From Chryseobacterium sp. (GTDB taxonomy: Bacteria > Bacteroidota > Bacteroidia > Flavobacteriales > Weeksellaceae): a stretch of DNA of 32,667 nt. Positions 30,832 through 32,667 of the stretch are shown here, piece by piece. The stretch covers positions 1 through 32,667 of the forward strand of contig QFQW01000036.1 in the NCBI GenBank assembly GCA_003248755.1, read 5' to 3'. Both the position numbers and the translations under genes were made by a program. Under the pieces are notes generated by a model. It made no database searches and had not been told where the DNA came from. It saw only the letters and a list, made by a program, of their open reading frames with translations. The stretch's first letter is position 1; each line of letters opens with the position of its first letter.

Positions 30832-31983
30832 TTATTCCACAAAGAAACGTCGTGTAGAAGTTGAAATATTACGAATGTAGGTCACTTGGATTTTCGAAGT
30901 TCCTAGCGCAGACAAGACACTGGAAAATTCCGTTTCCGGACTAAAATAAGCGACGAAAATTCCACCGTTGAAATTCAGTTTTTCAAGTTGGAATGGTTGG
31001 AAAATCTGCAACAATTCTTCTCTGGAATTGTCTGTATCGATTTCTACAATTAGATTTTGATTTTCGGTTTCGGGCTTGATTTCATTATCCTGATATTTTC
31101 CGTTTTTGAGGAAAATCACTTTGTCCGATATTTTCTCTACTTCGTACAATTGCTGGGAACTCAGAATCAATGCAATCGGATGATTGACTGAATTGGAAAT
31201 CGCTTTCAAATCTTCCAAAATCACTTGTTGAGCAAGAACATCAAGGTTTGCCAAAGGTTCATCCAACAAAAGAATTTCCGGTTTTCTGAGAAGTGTTCTG
31301 GCCAATTCAAAACGCATTTTGTAACCGGAAGATAACTCACTCCATTTCAAATGTTTGTAATTCCAAAGCCCGAGACGCGCAATCATCATCAGCGTTCTGG
31401 TTTCATTTTCTTCAGGATTAACACCATAATTCGAAAGGACAAATTTCAAATTATCTTTTAGGCTTCCGTACCATTTTTCGGTTCTTTGCGGGATGTAAAC
31501 AAGTTTTGTTCTCAAATCAAATTCATCTTTCGGAACAGAATCGAATCGATACTTTAACTCGCCTTTATTGTGAGAAATTTCTTTAGCTAAAATTCTAAGC
31601 AATGTTGTTTTCCCATTTCCATTTTCACCAACCAAACCATAAACTTGTCCTTTTTTGATTTCCAAAGAAACCGGACCAAGTGAAAAGCGATTGCTTCCAT
31701 AGGATTTTTGAATTTGGCTCGATTGTAAAACCGGAGATTCTGTAGGATATTCGTCGACTGATATTTTCTCGATTTCTGAAAGAAAATTTTTGCACTTTTC
31801 TATTAATTGATCCGTTTTTTCAGGATTTTTTTCTTTCCAGTCTGTGATTTCAATTGCGGTTTTATAGATATTCATATCCTGAGTATCCATCGCAGAATCC
31901 AGCAGTTTCCGGAAACCAAGAACAATATCTTCATTATCAAAAAAGTGAAAAACAGCCTTCACTCTTTGTTGATGCTTTGTCAT
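30832..31983 (-). CDS. ABC transporter ATP-binding protein with N-terminal extension
   Basis: A 383-residue ABC ATPase. Residues 1-90 are a helical extension outside the nucleotide-binding domain (NIYKTAIEITDWKEKNPEK). The domain has Walker A GLVGENGNGKTTLL (116-129), a Q-loop Gln at 166 (YIPQRTEKW), the signature LSSGY (217-221) and Walker B ILLLDEP (237-243). In the switch region the usual SSH reads SSQ (Q277), so the catalytic His is replaced. The C-terminus (about 310-383) is an extra alpha/beta tail. It is the first gene of a two-gene unit with the 634-residue membrane protein. The overall style is that of ABC-2-type exporter ATPases, but the substrate is unknown. Confidence 0.9.
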   Translation of the reverse strand: MTKHQQRVKAVFHFFDNEDIVLGFRKLLDSAMDTQDMNIYKTAIEITDWKEKNPEKTDQLIEKCKNFLSEIEKISVDEYPTESPVLQSSQIQKSYGSNRFSLGPVSLEIKKGQVYGLVGENGNGKTTLLRILAKEISHNKGELKYRFDSVPKDEFDLRTKLVYIPQRTEKWYGSLKDNLKFVLSNYGVNPEENETRTLMMIARLGLWNYKHLKWSELSSGYKMRFELARTLLRKPEILLLDEPLANLDVLAQQVILEDLKAISNSVNHPIALILSSQQLYEVEKISDKVIFLKNGKYQDNEIKPETENQNLIVEIDTDNSREELLQIFQPFQLEKLNFNGGIFVAYFSPETEFSSVLSALGTSKIQVTYIRNISTSTRRFFVE

Positions 31984-32273
31984 AGTTATTTTGTTTTGAA
32001 CGTTTTTAAAGATAACTAAATTAAGTGTGGGTTTATTATATTAAGGAAAAATTATCACAAAGTCACAATTTGTTTTTTAATACTTGTATTGTTTTAAAAG
32101 TGCAAAGTCCACCAATTGGTGTAATTACAAAATCCCTGATTTTCCTTGTGCCTTAATTATTCATTTCATAAAGTTTTTATTGGCGTCTTTGTGTTTATCT
32201 TCTGATAATAATTATTTTTTCTCAAATGATTGAGAAAAATTTTTATCTTCCAAAACACAAATTCAACCATTTT
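31984..32273. other. divergent intergenic region
   Basis: This stretch separates the ABC operon (minus) from the partial gene at 32274 (plus). A TATCTTTA element (minus, 32007-32014) is a 7/8 match to the -7 consensus for the ABC gene. CACAAAGTCACAA and GGCGTCTTTGTG look like remains of a CGCAAAG-type repeat. No gene is visible. Confidence 0.35.
32216..32239 (+). other. hairpin just upstream of the partial plus-strand gene
   Basis: TTTTTCTCA (32216-32224) and TGAGAAAAA (32231-32239) form a perfect 9-bp stem with loop AATGAT, followed by five T (32240-32244). It ends 34 bp before the ATG at 32274. It could be an attenuator-like structure or an operator. Confidence 0.5.
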
Positions 32274-32667
32274 ATGGACAAGAGAAAACTTCGTGAATCT
32301 ATTTTCAGACATTTAGACGGGATTGTTACAGCACCTGTAATTTCGGCTTTGTCGAAGAAAAATGTTCTGGACTTTATTTTGGCTAATGACAGTCTGGAAC
32401 TTTCTGAAATCAATAAAAAATTTGAAGCTAACGAAGGCTATCTGAATGTTGCGTTGCGGGTTTTGGCTTCACAAGGATTTGTAAATTATGATTTGAATAA
32501 CGAATCAAACATTGTCAAAATCTCAAAAAATGATAAAACCGAAGAAGCATTTTCTCATCAGAATATTTATGTTAATCTAGCTGAGTTCTTGGCAGATTTT
32601 GATGTCATTAATTCTAAAGAACTTACGGAGAATCTTTGTAAAAAATGGATCCAGATTTTTGAGAAAT
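32274..32667 (+). CDS. 5' part of a possible SAM-dependent methyltransferase gene
   Basis: An ORF opens at the ATG at 32274 and runs off the window with no stop, giving at least 131 codons. The protein begins MDKRKLRESIFRHLDGIV, with helical and winged-helix-like character (LSEINKKFEANEGYLNVALRVLASQGFVNYDL). This resembles the dimerisation/winged-helix N-terminus that precedes the SAM domain in O-methyltransferase-like proteins; the catalytic part lies beyond the window. I am fairly sure it is coding, much less sure of the function. No good -7 element is seen upstream. Confidence 0.7.
   Translation, partial: MDKRKLRESIFRHLDGIVTAPVISALSKKNVLDFILANDSLELSEINKKFEANEGYLNVALRVLASQGFVNYDLNNESNIVKISKNDKTEEAFSHQNIYVNLAEFLADFDVINSKELTENLCKKWIQIFEK

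Overview
The window is chromosomal DNA from a Bacteroidota bacterium, most likely a Chryseobacterium-like member of the Flavobacteriia. The reasons are very AT-rich intergenic DNA, promoters of the TAnnTTTG type, a type IX secretion (T9SS) sorting domain, TPR-AraC membrane regulators, and the style of the GltB, GltD, GyrB and LysS proteins. I see no rRNA, tRNA, CRISPR array, phage or insertion sequence. This is inference from the sequence; no database was searched.

Layout. 1-10141 is housekeeping, all on the minus strand: gyrB (3' end outside the window), the two glutamate synthase subunits gltB-gltD, and lysS. 10142-10528 is a non-coding spacer packed with short palindromic elements. 10529-15240 (minus) holds rlmF directly coupled to a secreted glucoamylase/GH144-like glycosidase, then an APC amino-acid permease. 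15241-15812 holds the remains of a dead TPR-type regulator gene that ends inside a palindrome. pnuC (plus) follows, convergent with a small hypothetical gene, a DUF4268 gene and a nitronate monooxygenase-like gene (all minus). 18359-23153 (minus) is a likely signalling unit: a secreted T9SS beta-helix protein, a LytTR response regulator and a TPR-containing membrane histidine kinase. Divergent from the kinase is a two-gene HipA-like kinase / DUF3037 cassette (plus). 24581-28838 (minus) holds a TPR-AraC regulator, a cupin, a GNAT acetyltransferase, an NTF2-like protein and an Ada-type alkylation repair protein. 28914-31983 (minus) is a two-gene ABC ATPase / membrane protein pair with no function I recognise. 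The window ends in the 5' part of a possible methyltransferase gene (plus).

Most interesting points. (1) Two matching direct-repeat pairs (TGTTCTGAAA-type, 21-bp period) lie upstream of the T9SS gene and of the kinase-regulator operon. Each sits exactly 28 bp from a -7-like hexamer-plus-TA element. This is the geometry expected for LytTR binding and suggests a small self-contained regulon. (2) The overlapping HipA-like kinase/DUF3037 pair keeps its kinase residues but has no HipB-type antitoxin. (3) The ABC ATPase has Gln in place of the switch His and an LSSGY signature, and is paired with an unusual 8-segment membrane protein. (4) A regulator pseudogene at 15474-15757 is explained by a poly-T frameshift, an in-frame stop and truncation at a palindrome. 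(5) Several different short palindromic elements sit in the gaps between genes.
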